Source of the DNA: Acetobacteraceae bacterium
Lineage (GTDB): Bacteria; Pseudomonadota; Alphaproteobacteria; Acetobacterales; Acetobacteraceae
DNA length: 64,000 nucleotides
Direction: 5' to 3'
NCBI GenBank assembly: GCA_947371015.1
Contig: CANBNK010000004.1
Coordinates: 25,179-89,178, forward strand
Shown here piece by piece: positions 30,091-39,668 of the stretch. The notes beneath the pieces are model-generated. The model was not told the DNA's origin and made no database searches. It saw only the letters and a program-made list of their open reading frames with translations. The position numbers were made by a program, and so were the translations under genes. Position 1 is the first letter of the stretch; each line of letters starts with the position of its first letter.

Positions 30091-31395
30091 CTAAGCCGCA
30101 GGCCAGGCCACCGCCGGCAGCACAACGCCGCGGCATTCGCCGAAGCCGATGCCGACCGCGCCGGCTTTCTCGGCCCGCGCCCGGAAGATCACCTCGTCGC
30201 CGTCTTCCAGCCACAGCCGCTGCTCGCCATTCGGCAGCGTGATGGCGTCCTTGCCGCGGGTGATCTCGCTCATGCAGGCGCGGCTGTCATCGGTGGGGCC
30301 GGAGCAGGTGCCACTGGCCATGACGTCGCCGGGGCGCAGGTTGCAGCCATTGCTGGCGTGGTGCGTCAGCATCTGCGCCAGCGTCCAGTACATGTGGCGG
30401 AAGTTGGTGTTGACCACCTGCGCCGGCGCCTGGCCGCCCGCGCGCATCGCCGGCGTCTGGTACAGCACCTCCATGCCCAGATCGAGGCCGCCCGCGGCCT
30501 GGTCCTTGGCGCCGACGAAGTGCGGCAGCGCGGCGGGATCACCCTCGGGCCGCACCGGGCCAGGGATGCGGAACGGCGCCAAGGCCTCCAGCGTGATGAC
30601 CCAAGGGGAAACGCTGGTCATCGCGGACTTGCCGAGGAAGGGGCCGAGCGGCGCACTCTCGAAGCGCTGCACATCGCGGGTGGACCAATCGTTCAGCAGG
30701 CACAGGCCGAAGATGTGGTCCTCCGCCGCATCCACGTTGATCGGCTGGCCGAGGCGATTGCCGGCACCGACGAAGAAGCCCAGCTCCAGCTCGAAGTCCT
30801 GGGAAACGGTCGGGCCGAACACCACGCTGCCATCGGCGTTCTGGCGGATACCGTTGGGCCGCACGAAGGGCTGCGGGCTGGCCACCAGCGAGGATGCACG
30901 GCTGTTGTAGGCGATGGGGAGGTGCTTGAAGGCCGGCGGCAACTGGCCATTCGGGTCGCGCGATTTGATGCCGCGCCACATGTGGTGGATGCTGGTCAGG
31001 AAGTCGGTGAAGGCGCCGGGCGCGCTCGGCGCGTGCATGGTGGCTTCGCTCATCGGTACCAGCAGGTCGGGGCGCGGCGTGGCGCCCTCGGCCAGCAGCG
31101 CGGAGACCTGGGCGCGCAGGGCGCTGGCCGGCAGGTTGCCCATGGCCATCAGCTTGTTCAGCGTCGGCTCGCAGGCCGCTTCCGCCGCCGCCGCCGCCAG
31201 CCCGGTGAAGACGCCGGCCGCCAGCGCGTCCTGCAGGCACAGCACCTGGTCGCCGATGGCGATGCCGCCATGCGGCGCGCTGCCGCCATGGCTGAACACG
31301 CCAAAGGGCAGGTTCTGGATCGGGAAGTCGCAGCCAGCGACATTCGCGCTGGCGACCCAGCTGCGCAGCGCCGGGTTGTGGGTGGCGTTCAACAT
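30091..31395 (-). CDS. fahA: Fumarylacetoacetase
   Basis: 434 aa; MLNATHNPALRSWVASANVAGCDFPIQNLPFGVFS; QDFELELGFFVGAGNRLGQPINVDAAEDHIFGLCLLNDWSTRDVQRFESAPLGPFLGKSAMTSVSPWV. Confidence 0.9.
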   Translation of the reverse strand: MLNATHNPALRSWVASANVAGCDFPIQNLPFGVFSHGGSAPHGGIAIGDQVLCLQDALAAGVFTGLAAAAAEAACEPTLNKLMAMGNLPASALRAQVSALLAEGATPRPDLLVPMSEATMHAPSAPGAFTDFLTSIHHMWRGIKSRDPNGQLPPAFKHLPIAYNSRASSLVASPQPFVRPNGIRQNADGSVVFGPTVSQDFELELGFFVGAGNRLGQPINVDAAEDHIFGLCLLNDWSTRDVQRFESAPLGPFLGKSAMTSVSPWVITLEALAPFRIPGPVRPEGDPAALPHFVGAKDQAAGGLDLGMEVLYQTPAMRAGGQAPAQVVNTNFRHMYWTLAQMLTHHASNGCNLRPGDVMASGTCSGPTDDSRACMSEITRGKDAITLPNGEQRLWLEDGDEVIFRARAEKAGAVGIGFGECRGVVLPAVAWPAA

Positions 31396-32354
31396 GATTT
31401 TTCCTTGGCTTCCAACAGAACTTCGATGGCGCAGCGCATGGCGGCGTCCTCGGCCCGGCCCTGGCCGGCGATATCGTGGGATGTACCATGCGCGACGCTG
31501 CTGAACAGAATGGGCAGCCCGATGGTCAACGCCGCCGCACCGCGCGGCGACAGCATCTTCACCGCCACATGCCCCTGGTCGTGGATCATCGCCACGCCGA
31601 TGTCGTAGCGCTGCCCCGGCAGCACCAGGTCGGCGCCGAAGGGGCCATGCGCGTCGATGCCCTCGGCCTGCGCCGCACGCACCGCGGGCAGCACCAGCCG
31701 GTCATCCTCGTCGCCGAACAGCCCGCCCTCGCCGGCATGCGGGTTCAGGCCGCAGACGCCAATGCGTGGCCTGGCGTAGCCCAGCATGAGGCCGGCCTGG
31801 TGGCTGGCGCGGATCGCGTGCAGCACCGTCTCGGTCCGCAGGTCCGCAATGGCCGACGACAGCGACTGGTGCAGCGTGACATGCGTGACGCGCAGGCCGG
31901 GGCAGGACAGCATCAGGAAGGTCTGGTCCAGTGCGACGCCCAGCTTGCGCGCGAGATAGCCGGGATAGCCGGCGAAGGTCACGCCGCTGGCGTTGACCGC
32001 CGTCTCGTTGTGCGGGCCGCTGATGACGGCATCCGCCGCGCCGGATTGCGCCAGCGCGACAGCGGCATCGAGGAAGGCCAGCGTCGCCGCGCCCGCCTCA
32101 GCGGAGATGCGCCCGAGCGCGGGCATCGCCATCAGCGGCACGGCGTGGAAGCCGACCTCGCCGCCCGCCAGCCTGATGCCCGTATTGGTGAACTCCAGCG
32201 GCAGCCCCAACCCGGCGGCATGGGCGCGCAGCACGTCCGCGTCGCCCACCAGCGTGATCGCGGCGCGCGCCCGCAACGCCGGGTCGGCCGCCGCGCGCAA
32301 CGCAATCTCCGGCCCGATGCCCGAGGGGTCGCCCAGCGCGATAGCGAGCCTCAC
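31389..32354 (-). CDS. pdxA: PdxA-family dehydrogenase (4-hydroxythreonine-4-phosphate dehydrogenase family)
   Basis: 321 aa; MRLAIALGDPSGIGPEIALRA; ISGPHNETAVNASG; GVCGLNPHAGEGGLFGDED; YDIGVAMIHDQGHVAVKML. Context suggests a catabolic TphB-like role rather than B6 synthesis. Confidence 0.88.
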   Translation of the reverse strand: MRLAIALGDPSGIGPEIALRAAADPALRARAAITLVGDADVLRAHAAGLGLPLEFTNTGIRLAGGEVGFHAVPLMAMPALGRISAEAGAATLAFLDAAVALAQSGAADAVISGPHNETAVNASGVTFAGYPGYLARKLGVALDQTFLMLSCPGLRVTHVTLHQSLSSAIADLRTETVLHAIRASHQAGLMLGYARPRIGVCGLNPHAGEGGLFGDEDDRLVLPAVRAAQAEGIDAHGPFGADLVLPGQRYDIGVAMIHDQGHVAVKMLSPRGAAALTIGLPILFSSVAHGTSHDIAGQGRAEDAAMRCAIEVLLEAKEKSC

Positions 32355-32827
32355 AGCGGTATCGCCAGCAGCGTATCCACGCGGCGGTTGTCGTAAACCA
32401 CGACGCGCTCGGCAAACAGCGGCCCCGCCTTGGTGAACTTGATGCGGTCGAGGTAGCGCCCGCAGCTGAACAGCAGCGTCGAGCCGTCCTGCATGATGCG
32501 CGTGACCTGATAGTTGGAGACGACGCGGGCTTCGTCGCGGTGGAAATGCGTGACAAGCGTCGCGCTCAGCATGTGGCGGTAGGACTGCGCCTCATAGATG
32601 TTGGCCTCGCGCAGGCTGGTCACGCGGTCCTGCAGCATGGCCCTGTTGTCGCAGTGGATCAGCCCGATCGGCCGCTTCAGTGCCCAATTCTCGGCGGATA
32701 TCACCTGGTACAGGCAGTCCTCGGTGAACAGCGCCGGCCATTCCTCCAGCCGGTCATCGTCGATGGTGTGCGCGTAGCGCGCGAACAGGTCCTCAATGGC
32801 GAGGCGCGTGCCGACATCCACGATCAC
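32351..32827 (-). CDS. Aromatic-ring-hydroxylating dioxygenase subunit beta
   Basis: 158 aa; IEDLFARYAHTIDDDRLEEWPALFTEDCLYQVI; HMLSATLVTHFHRDEARVVSNYQVTRIMQDGSTLLFSCGRYLDRI. Confidence 0.9.
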   Translation of the reverse strand: MIVDVGTRLAIEDLFARYAHTIDDDRLEEWPALFTEDCLYQVISAENWALKRPIGLIHCDNRAMLQDRVTSLREANIYEAQSYRHMLSATLVTHFHRDEARVVSNYQVTRIMQDGSTLLFSCGRYLDRIKFTKAGPLFAERVVVYDNRRVDTLLAIPL

Positions 32828-34059
32828 GGCGCAAACCCCATGGTCTCGCGGTACTGGTTCCAGAAGCCACGGACAGAGGCTTCGGAGACGCGGCTGTCGC
32901 TGCTGGCATGGCCGGCGCCGCCCATCTCCACCACGCTGTCATCGGCCTCGCTGCCCTGGATGGCGCGCTGCACCCAGCCACCCACGCAGCCATCCTCCAT
33001 GCTGATATAGCCCGCCGGCCCCACCAGGTTGGCCTGCTTCAGCCGCATGCGCTGCATCTCCGCGTCGTCATCCTCGAAGCCGAGGAAGGTCCACAGCAGT
33101 TCGGTCTCGTCCACGCCCTTCGGCAGCACCTGGCGCAGCGCGATGCTGTTGTGCACCTGCTGCAGGATGAAGTTCGGGAAGACCGAGAGGATCTGCACGG
33201 TGATGCCGTCGCCGAACTCATCCCGTGCGCCGAAGATGGAGGCATCCTGCAAGCCGAAGCCATCTATGGCGGAGCGCAGGCCGACATACTCGCCGCCATC
33301 CGTGTCCTGCTTGTTGCGCGAATGGCTGGCGTGGTTGCCGCCACCCTCGCTGACATGGATGCCGCCCGTCGCCGTCAGCCGCAAAATCTTGAAGGTGGAG
33401 AAGAAGCTGTGCAGCAGGGAGGCGTGGTAGGTGTCCTTGGTGTTCTCGACGTAGAGCTTCCAGTTGTTGTGCAGGTATTGGCTGGTGGTGCCCAGCACCT
33501 TCAGCTTGCGGTTGCCCAGCACGCGCTGCATCCGCCCGCCGATCAACTCGCCGATGTGTTCCTCCAGCGGCGGCGCCTCCGCCGATAGGCTGCCGAACAC
33601 CAGGCCGCAAGTCTCCTCGACGCGCAGCCGCTTCAGCCCATGCTGCTTCAGGTCGAAGCTGTCGGGCATGCCGCCCTTGCCCTCGATGCCGCGCCTGAAC
33701 GGCACGCCCTGCAGGTTGCCATCCAGGTCGAAGGCCCAGGAGTGATAGACGCAGGTCAGCGACGTGCCGGTGTTCCCCTGGTTCTTCAGCGCCACCAGCG
33801 AACCGCGATGGCTGCACCGATTGACCAGCGCGTTGATGCCGCCGTCCTTGCGGCGCACCACCACGACAGGCACCTCGCCGAGGAAGGTGGTCTTGTAGTC
33901 GCCAGCCTCGGGTATCTCCGTGGCCGCACACAGAAAGCCCCAGGTCGGGCCGGCGAAAATCTTCGCCTTCTCGCGCTCATGGTTCTCGGCGTCGGTATAG
34001 ACCCGATACGGCACGCGGGTATTGCCACCCGCGGGCCACGCAAAGGCCGGTGCATCCAT
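32824..34059 (-). CDS. Aromatic-ring-hydroxylating dioxygenase subunit alpha (Rieske)
   Basis: Rieske motif NRCSHRGSLVALKNQGNTGTSLTCVYHSWAFDLDGNLQGVPF; NWKLYVENTKDTYHASLLHSFF. Confidence 0.94.
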   Translation of the reverse strand: MDAPAFAWPAGGNTRVPYRVYTDAENHEREKAKIFAGPTWGFLCAATEIPEAGDYKTTFLGEVPVVVVRRKDGGINALVNRCSHRGSLVALKNQGNTGTSLTCVYHSWAFDLDGNLQGVPFRRGIEGKGGMPDSFDLKQHGLKRLRVEETCGLVFGSLSAEAPPLEEHIGELIGGRMQRVLGNRKLKVLGTTSQYLHNNWKLYVENTKDTYHASLLHSFFSTFKILRLTATGGIHVSEGGGNHASHSRNKQDTDGGEYVGLRSAIDGFGLQDASIFGARDEFGDGITVQILSVFPNFILQQVHNSIALRQVLPKGVDETELLWTFLGFEDDDAEMQRMRLKQANLVGPAGYISMEDGCVGGWVQRAIQGSEADDSVVEMGGAGHASSDSRVSEASVRGFWNQYRETMGFAP

Positions 34060-34073
34060 GGTCGTCACTCCCG

Positions 34074-35033
34074 TCACTCGATCCGGATGCCGGCGGTACG
34101 TACCACCCGGCCCCATCTCTCGGTTTCCAGCCGCATGAAGGCGGCCATGTCCGCGGCGCTGCCGCCGGCCGCCACGGTGCCGACCGTGCGCAGCTTCTCC
34201 GCCGCTTCCGGCGTGGCCAGGCCGCGCTGCAATTCGCCGTTCAGCCGCGCCACGATCTCGGCCGGCGTGCGCGCCGGCGCCACCAGGCCGAACCAGCTCT
34301 GCACATCCACCTGCGGCGCGCCGGCTTCCGCCATGCTCGGCACTTCCGGCAGGTCCGGCCAGCGCGTCGGTGCGGTGACCGCCAGCGCCTTCTCCATGCC
34401 AGCACGCACCTGCACCACCGCCTGCGCCATACTGTCAAAGATGACCTGGATTTCGCCCTTGATCAGCGCCTCCAGCGTCGCGGTATTGCCGCGATACGGC
34501 ACATGGACGATCTCCACGCCGAAATGCTGCTTGAACAGTTCGGCGGCGAGATGCGGCGAGGTGCCAATCCCCGGCGAGCCGAAGTTCAGCGCCCCCGGCC
34601 GCGCCTTCGCCAGCGCCACCAATTCGGCCACGCTGTTCACCGGCAACGCAGGCGGCACCACCAGCACGTTGGGCGCCTTGCCCAGCATCACCACGGGGGC
34701 GAAGTCGCGCAGCGGCTCATAGGGCAGGCTGACATAGAGGCTCGGGTTCACCGTCAGCGGGCCGACACTGCCCAGCAGCAGCGTGTAGCCATCCGGCGCC
34801 GCCTTCGCCACTAGGTCGGTGCCCAGCGAGCCGCCGCCACCGGGCCGATTCTCGATGACGACCGGCTGACCCCAGGCGCGTTGCAGGTGCTCGCCGGCGA
34901 TGCGCGCCATCACGTCATTCGCGCCACCTGGCGGCCAGGGCACGATGATGCGCAGCGGCCGCGTGGGAAAGGCAGGCTGGGCCAGCGCCGGCGTGGCCAG
35001 CACGGCGCCCAGCAGCGCGCGCCTGTCGATCAC
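34074..35033 (-). CDS. Bug/TctC-family substrate-binding protein
   Basis: Probable GTG start at 35033 (VIDRRALLGAVLATPALAQPAFPTRPLRIIVPWPPGGANDVMARIAGEHLQRAWG); VPYRGNTATLEALIKGEIQVIF. Confidence 0.9.
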   Translation of the reverse strand: MIDRRALLGAVLATPALAQPAFPTRPLRIIVPWPPGGANDVMARIAGEHLQRAWGQPVVIENRPGGGGSLGTDLVAKAAPDGYTLLLGSVGPLTVNPSLYVSLPYEPLRDFAPVVMLGKAPNVLVVPPALPVNSVAELVALAKARPGALNFGSPGIGTSPHLAAELFKQHFGVEIVHVPYRGNTATLEALIKGEIQVIFDSMAQAVVQVRAGMEKALAVTAPTRWPDLPEVPSMAEAGAPQVDVQSWFGLVAPARTPAEIVARLNGELQRGLATPEAAEKLRTVGTVAAGGSAADMAAFMRLETERWGRVVRTAGIRIE

Positions 35034-35122
35034 TGGCTTCGGTTCCGTTTTGCCATGGCGTCTCTCCCGTTCCTGCCATGCTGCCACGGCGCGCGGCGCT
35101 GGCCCAGGGGATGCTGGCTGGA

Positions 35123-35680
35123 TCAGCGCGACAAGGCGCGCAGATCCTCGGCGGTATCCACGTCCCGCAGCCGCCGCAGCAGCGCCACCCGATACCCGGC
35201 GCAGTTCCGCACCGTATCCGCCAGGGTTTCGGCGCAGGACCAGCGCACACCCGCAAAAGGCTGCTCCGGCCGGCGTGGGCCGAAGCCGACCAGCCAATAG
35301 CCGCCATCCTCCGCCGGGCCGAACACCGCATCCGCCCGGCCCAGCGCGCGGAAAGCGGCGGCAATGTCTTCCCGCCCCACACCCGGGATATCGCACCCCA
35401 CCAGCACCGCCCGCCGAGACCGGGCCAAGGCCCGCTGCATCCGCTGACCCAGATCGCCGCGCCCCTGCGGGTACTGCGCGAAGGGCGCGCGCAGGAAGGC
35501 GCGGTCCGGGGTCACCGCCAGCACCGTCCGCCAGCGCCGCTCGCCCCGCATCATACGCAGCAGCCGGCCGAGTTGCCCGCGGTGGAACCGCAGCGCCGCC
35601 ACCGGCCCGATGCCCGCCGCCAGCCGCCGCTTCACCCGGCCCAGCCGCGGCGCCCGGACGAATAGGATCAGCGTATCCAT
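35123..35680 (-). CDS. TIGR04282-type glycosyltransferase (DUF2064)
   Basis: MDTLILFVRAPRLGRVKRRLAAGIGP; RAVLVGCDIPGVGREDIAAAFRALGRADAVFGPAEDGGYWLVGF. Confidence 0.87.
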   Translation of the reverse strand: MDTLILFVRAPRLGRVKRRLAAGIGPVAALRFHRGQLGRLLRMMRGERRWRTVLAVTPDRAFLRAPFAQYPQGRGDLGQRMQRALARSRRAVLVGCDIPGVGREDIAAAFRALGRADAVFGPAEDGGYWLVGFGPRRPEQPFAGVRWSCAETLADTVRNCAGYRVALLRRLRDVDTAEDLRALSR

Positions 35681-36348
35681 CAATACAGCTTGGCGATGAC
35701 GCGCGGCGGCACGCCGAGATACCACAGCGACAGGCACGCCAGGTTCCGCGCCGAACGCTTCCGCCAGCCATCCCGCCGCCACTTCTCGGCCGAGGTCAGC
35801 GCCGCCACCTCCAGCCCGCGCAGCCTGGCCCGGCCCAAGCGGCGCACCAGGTCCACATCCTCCATCAGCGGCAGCGGCCGGAAGCCGCCGACCTGGTCGT
35901 ACAGCGCCCGCGAAATCAGCAGCCCCTGGTCGCCATAGGGCAGCGCCAGCCTGCGGCAACGCCAGGCCACCAGGCGTTCCAGCCGCCGCGCCTCGTCGGA
36001 ATGGTCGTCCAGCGCGAAGCGGAAATACGCGGCCAAGGTGGGGTGTTCCGCCATGTGTGCCCGCGCGGCGGCGAACCAGCCGCGCTGCAACAGCGTGTCC
36101 GCGTGCAGGAACAGCAACCACTCCGCCCGCACCGCCGCCGCGCCGGCAGCCAGTTGCGGCCCCCGCCCGCGCGGCGCAGCGACCACCCGCGCCCCCAGCG
36201 CCCGGGCCAGCTCCGGCGTGCCATCGGTGCTGCCGCCATCGGCCACCACCACCGGCGCCCAGGTCTCGGCGCAGGCTTCCAGCACCGCCGGCAGGGTGCG
36301 CGCCGCATTCAGCGTCGGGATGATGATCGCAAGCAAGTGAGTTCCCAT
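35680..36348 (-). CDS. TIGR04283-type family 2 glycosyltransferase
   Basis: MGTHLLAIIIPTLNAARTLPAVLEAC; VVVADGGSTDGTPELARALGARVVAAPRGRGPQLAAGAAAVRAEWLLFLHADTLL. ATGA overlap with the downstream gene. Confidence 0.9.
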   Translation of the reverse strand: MGTHLLAIIIPTLNAARTLPAVLEACAETWAPVVVADGGSTDGTPELARALGARVVAAPRGRGPQLAAGAAAVRAEWLLFLHADTLLQRGWFAAARAHMAEHPTLAAYFRFALDDHSDEARRLERLVAWRCRRLALPYGDQGLLISRALYDQVGGFRPLPLMEDVDLVRRLGRARLRGLEVAALTSAEKWRRDGWRKRSARNLACLSLWYLGVPPRVIAKLY

Positions 36349-36412
36349 TCTGTTCTTGACGCGCCGCGCCGCCACGGGCAATTTGCCCTGGAACAGACGA
36401 GGAACGGAGCCC

Positions 36413-37543
36413 ATGCCCGACGGTACTGTGCACCACGGTCTCCTGCCGCCAGCCTCGGCGATCCCCCCTGGCATGCGCAAGGGGCGGGGCGCCGTCTCCA
36501 ACCCGGCCAACCGGTTTGAGAGCCAGTCGCGCGAGGCCTTCGACGATGGCTGGGACAGCCTGGCGGACCTGGCTGACCTGCCGCCGCTGCCGACCACGCT
36601 GATCCGCGAACGCGCAAAGTCGGCGATGAGCTGGAACGAGAGCCCCGATATCGGCTTCGACCGCTCGCTGAACCCCTATCGCGGCTGCGAGCATGGCTGC
36701 GTCTATTGCTACGCCCGGCCCAGCCACGCCTATGTCGGCTACTCGCCGGGCCTGGATTTCGAAACCAAGCTGATGTTCAAGCCGGACCTGCCGGCGCTGC
36801 TGGAAAAGGAGCTGTCCCGCCCCGGCTACATCGCCAAGCCGGTCGCGCTGGGCGCCAATACGGACCCCTACCAGCCGATCGAGCGCACCTTGCAGATCAC
36901 CCGCCAGGTGCTGGAGGTGCTGGAGCGCTTCGGCCACCCCGTGACCATCGTGACCAAGTCGGCCGGGGTGCTGCGGGACCTGGACATTTTGAAGCGGCTG
37001 GCCGCCCGCCGACTGGTGCATGTCTGCCTCAGCGTCACCACGCTGGACGCCAACCTGGCGCGGCGCATGGAACCCCGCGCCGCCACGCCGATGCGCCGGC
37101 TGGCCGCGATCCAGGCGCTGGCCCAGGCCGGCATACCCGTCGGCGTGCTGGCGGCGCCGATGATCCCCGGCCTGAACGACTCGGAGTTGGAGCGGATCAT
37201 CGAACGCTGCGTCGCCCATGGCGCCACCCGCGCCGGTTATGTGCTGCTGCGCCTGCCGCTGGAGATCAAGCAGTTGTTCGAGGAATGGCTGCAGGAACAT
37301 TTCCCGGACCGCGCCGCCAAGGTGCTGGCGCTGGTGCGGCAGACCCGCGGCGGCAAGCTGTACGATAGCCAGTTCGGCCAGCGCCAATCCGGCACCGGGG
37401 TCTATGCGGATATGCTGGCCCGGCGCTTCGCCATGACGGTGCAGCGGCTGGGCATCGGCCGCGGCAATGTTTCCGGCCAGGGGCTGGACGCCACGCAATT
37501 CGCCGTGCCGCGCGTACCGGACCGGCAACTCGCGCTGCTGTAG
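36413..37543 (+). CDS. PA0069-family radical SAM protein
   Basis: [39 protein letters not shown] (CxxxCxYC); [26 protein letters not shown]. Confidence 0.94.
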   Translation: MPDGTVHHGLLPPASAIPPGMRKGRGAVSNPANRFESQSREAFDDGWDSLADLADLPPLPTTLIRERAKSAMSWNESPDIGFDRSLNPYRGCEHGCVYCYARPSHAYVGYSPGLDFETKLMFKPDLPALLEKELSRPGYIAKPVALGANTDPYQPIERTLQITRQVLEVLERFGHPVTIVTKSAGVLRDLDILKRLAARRLVHVCLSVTTLDANLARRMEPRAATPMRRLAAIQALAQAGIPVGVLAAPMIPGLNDSELERIIERCVAHGATRAGYVLLRLPLEIKQLFEEWLQEHFPDRAAKVLALVRQTRGGKLYDSQFGQRQSGTGVYADMLARRFAMTVQRLGIGRGNVSGQGLDATQFAVPRVPDRQLALL

Positions 37544-37620
37544 GCGGTCACGTCAGGTGGCCGCGCCCATGCCGCGCGCCGATGCCGTGGCCCTGCCGGC
37601 GTTTGCGCTATGCTGCCGCC

Positions 37621-38268
37621 ATGCCGCATTACCGCATGGAGTCGCAGGCCGGGGGCCGGGTTGCCGGGGTGGACGAGGCCGGGCGGGGTCCGCTCGCCGG
37701 CCCGGTCATGGCCGCCGCCGTGGTGTTCACCGCCGGCGTGCCGCGTGGCCTCGGCGCCCTGCTGGACGACAGCAAGAAGCTCTCGGCCACGGCGCGGGAA
37801 GCCGCCTTCACCGCGCTGCTGGCCGCCGCCGCGAAGGGCCGGCTGGAATATGCCGTGGCAGCCGCCTCGGCCGCCGAGATCGGCCGGATCAACATCCTCC
37901 GCGCCACACACCTGGCCATGGCCCGCGCCATCGCCCGGCTGACGATGTTGCCGGATCTGGCGCTGGTGGATGGCAACCAGCCGCCGCCGCTGCCATGCCG
38001 GGTGCAATGCGTCATCGGCGGCGATGCCGAGAGCTTTTCCATCGCCGCCGCCAGCATATTGGCCAAGGTCATTCGGGACCGCGCCATGGCCAGGCTGCAT
38101 CCGCGCTGGCCGCTCTATGGCTTCGCCCGGCATGCCGGTTACCCCACCGCGCAGCACCGTGCGGCGCTGGCGGAACATGGCCCCAGCCCGCACCATCGCC
38201 GCGGCTTCGCCCCGGTGGACCGGGCCTGGTTGCTGACCGCGCCACCGGTCGCCGCGCTGCCGGACTGA
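37621..38268 (+). CDS. rnhB: Ribonuclease HII
   Basis: [80 protein letters not shown]. Confidence 0.96.
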   Translation: MPHYRMESQAGGRVAGVDEAGRGPLAGPVMAAAVVFTAGVPRGLGALLDDSKKLSATAREAAFTALLAAAAKGRLEYAVAAASAAEIGRINILRATHLAMARAIARLTMLPDLALVDGNQPPPLPCRVQCVIGGDAESFSIAAASILAKVIRDRAMARLHPRWPLYGFARHAGYPTAQHRAALAEHGPSPHHRRGFAPVDRAWLLTAPPVAALPD

Positions 38269-38278
38269 CCCGCGCCAG

Positions 38279-38494
38279 GGATTTGTCCGAGGCGCGCGGT
38301 GCCCTGCACACGGCGCGCGATTCGCCCGCGGCAAGCACTGGCCAACCCGGCGGCTTGTCCGAAACCTACGGCCGCTTGAATCCGGCACGGAGTGCGCCGC
38401 TGGCGGTCAGCGGCCACGCTGGGGATTTGTCCGAAGCGCGCGGTGCCCTACATCTGGCGCGGGCCAAGCCGCCGACGTTCAGTGGCCGCGCCCC
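38279..38494. repeat. Three-copy 72-bp tandem repeat between convergent genes
   Basis: TTGTCCGA recurs at 38283, 38355 and 38427 (spacing exactly 72). Units 1 and 3 share GGATTTGTCCGA[G/A]GCGCGCGGTGCCCT[G/A]CA; unit 2 is more diverged. Confidence 0.9.
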
Positions 38495-38528
38495 GGCACC
38501 GCTCGGCGCAGCCCGCCGGGCAGAGTCG

Positions 38529-39161
38529 CTACGCGCCCAGCAACCGCCGCAGCTTGCGAATCGCGCTCTCGGGCGTGGTCAGCACCGGGCGGCCGGTCGC
38601 GGCCTCCACCAGCGGCTTGGCCCGCGCCAGGCTGAACTGCGCCAGCGCGATCACGTCGCAATCCGCCAGCTCCTTCGCCGCCTCGGCCGCCAGCCGGTCA
38701 TGTTCGGCGAAGTCACCGCGGTCCATCGCCGCCAGGGCGCCCTCGGCCAGCTTGCACTTCACTTCCACGCCGGCGGGGAATTCCGGCGGCATGCTGGTCA
38801 GGGTCGGGCCGAAGGTGGCCAGCAGGCCGATCTTCTTCCCCATCGCCACCGCTTCCTCGATCATCGCCTCGTTCGGCTTCAGCACCGGCATCGCGCCGCG
38901 CTCGGCCGCCACCGCCTCGATGCACGGCCCAAACGCCGAGCAGGTGAACAGGATGGCATCCGCCCCGGTGCCCACGGCGTAGCGCGACAGGTTCAGGAAG
39001 CGGTCGGTCATCACCTGGTCCAGCGTGCCGGTCTTCGCCAGGTCGGCCGAAAGGCTGTCATCCAGCAGGTTCATCAGCGTGGCTTCGGGCCAGGCCGCCT
39101 TGAACGCCGCCTCGATCGGCGGCGGCGAATGGCGGAGGGCATGGATCAGGGCAATGCGCAT
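38529..39161 (-). CDS. Aspartate/glutamate/hydantoin racemase-family protein
   Basis: 210 aa; MRIALIHALRHSPPPIEAAFKAAWPEATLMNLLDDSLSADL; GADAILFTCSAFGPCIEAV; CDVIALAQFSLARAKPLVE. Confidence 0.85.
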   Translation of the reverse strand: MRIALIHALRHSPPPIEAAFKAAWPEATLMNLLDDSLSADLAKTGTLDQVMTDRFLNLSRYAVGTGADAILFTCSAFGPCIEAVAAERGAMPVLKPNEAMIEEAVAMGKKIGLLATFGPTLTSMPPEFPAGVEVKCKLAEGALAAMDRGDFAEHDRLAAEAAKELADCDVIALAQFSLARAKPLVEAATGRPVLTTPESAIRKLRRLLGA

Positions 39162-39230
39162 CGGTCGGTCCTCAAGGCCAACGCCGGGGGGGGCGGATGG
39201 CCCGCCGGCGCTGTCGGCTGGTTATGTCGG

Positions 39231-39668
39231 CTATTTGCAGCGGCGCAGCGGCGAGGGGAACTCGGTGCAGCCGGGGAAGACGATCTCGTCCGGCCCGCGC
39301 CGTTCCACCCGCAGCAGGTTGGGGTTGCTGGCGCAGCCGAAGGCGAAATCCGGCGGAATCCGGCCGGCGCCCAGCGGGGTGAAGCGAAACTCCAGCCCAT
39401 TCGGTGTCAGCGCCACGGTCTCGATCACGCGCTGGCGCAACGCCAGATCCAGCGCCGTCGCCCGCATCACCAGGTCCCGGGTGAAGATGACGGTGGGGGC
39501 GCCGACGCATTCCGGGCCGCTGCCGTCGCCGGGCGGGAATTGCCCGCCGGTCCAGCTGCCGAACACCCAGGCGTGCGGCGGCGGTTGGCGGGGCCGCTGC
39601 GCCAGCGCCGGGGCCGCCAGCATGAGGCCCGGTGCCACCAGGCCGCCGAGCAGGAACCTGCGCCGCAT
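39231..39668 (-). CDS. Hypothetical secreted protein
   Basis: MRRRFLLGGLVAPGLMLAAPALAQRPRQPPPHAWVFGSWTGGQFPPGDGSGPECVGAPTVIFTRDLVMRA; Tat/Sec-like leader. Confidence 0.7.
   Translation of the reverse strand: MRRRFLLGGLVAPGLMLAAPALAQRPRQPPPHAWVFGSWTGGQFPPGDGSGPECVGAPTVIFTRDLVMRATALDLALRQRVIETVALTPNGLEFRFTPLGAGRIPPDFAFGCASNPNLLRVERRGPDEIVFPGCTEFPSPLRRCK

Noticed and set aside
35123-37528. 801-aa minus-strand ORF as one protein
   Set aside because: Only the C-terminal 186 aa (TIGR04282-like, start 35680) is real; the rest is antisense to the radical SAM gene.
38279-38494. CRISPR-like array
   Set aside because: Units are contiguous 72-bp tandem repeats without unique spacers, and no cas genes are nearby.
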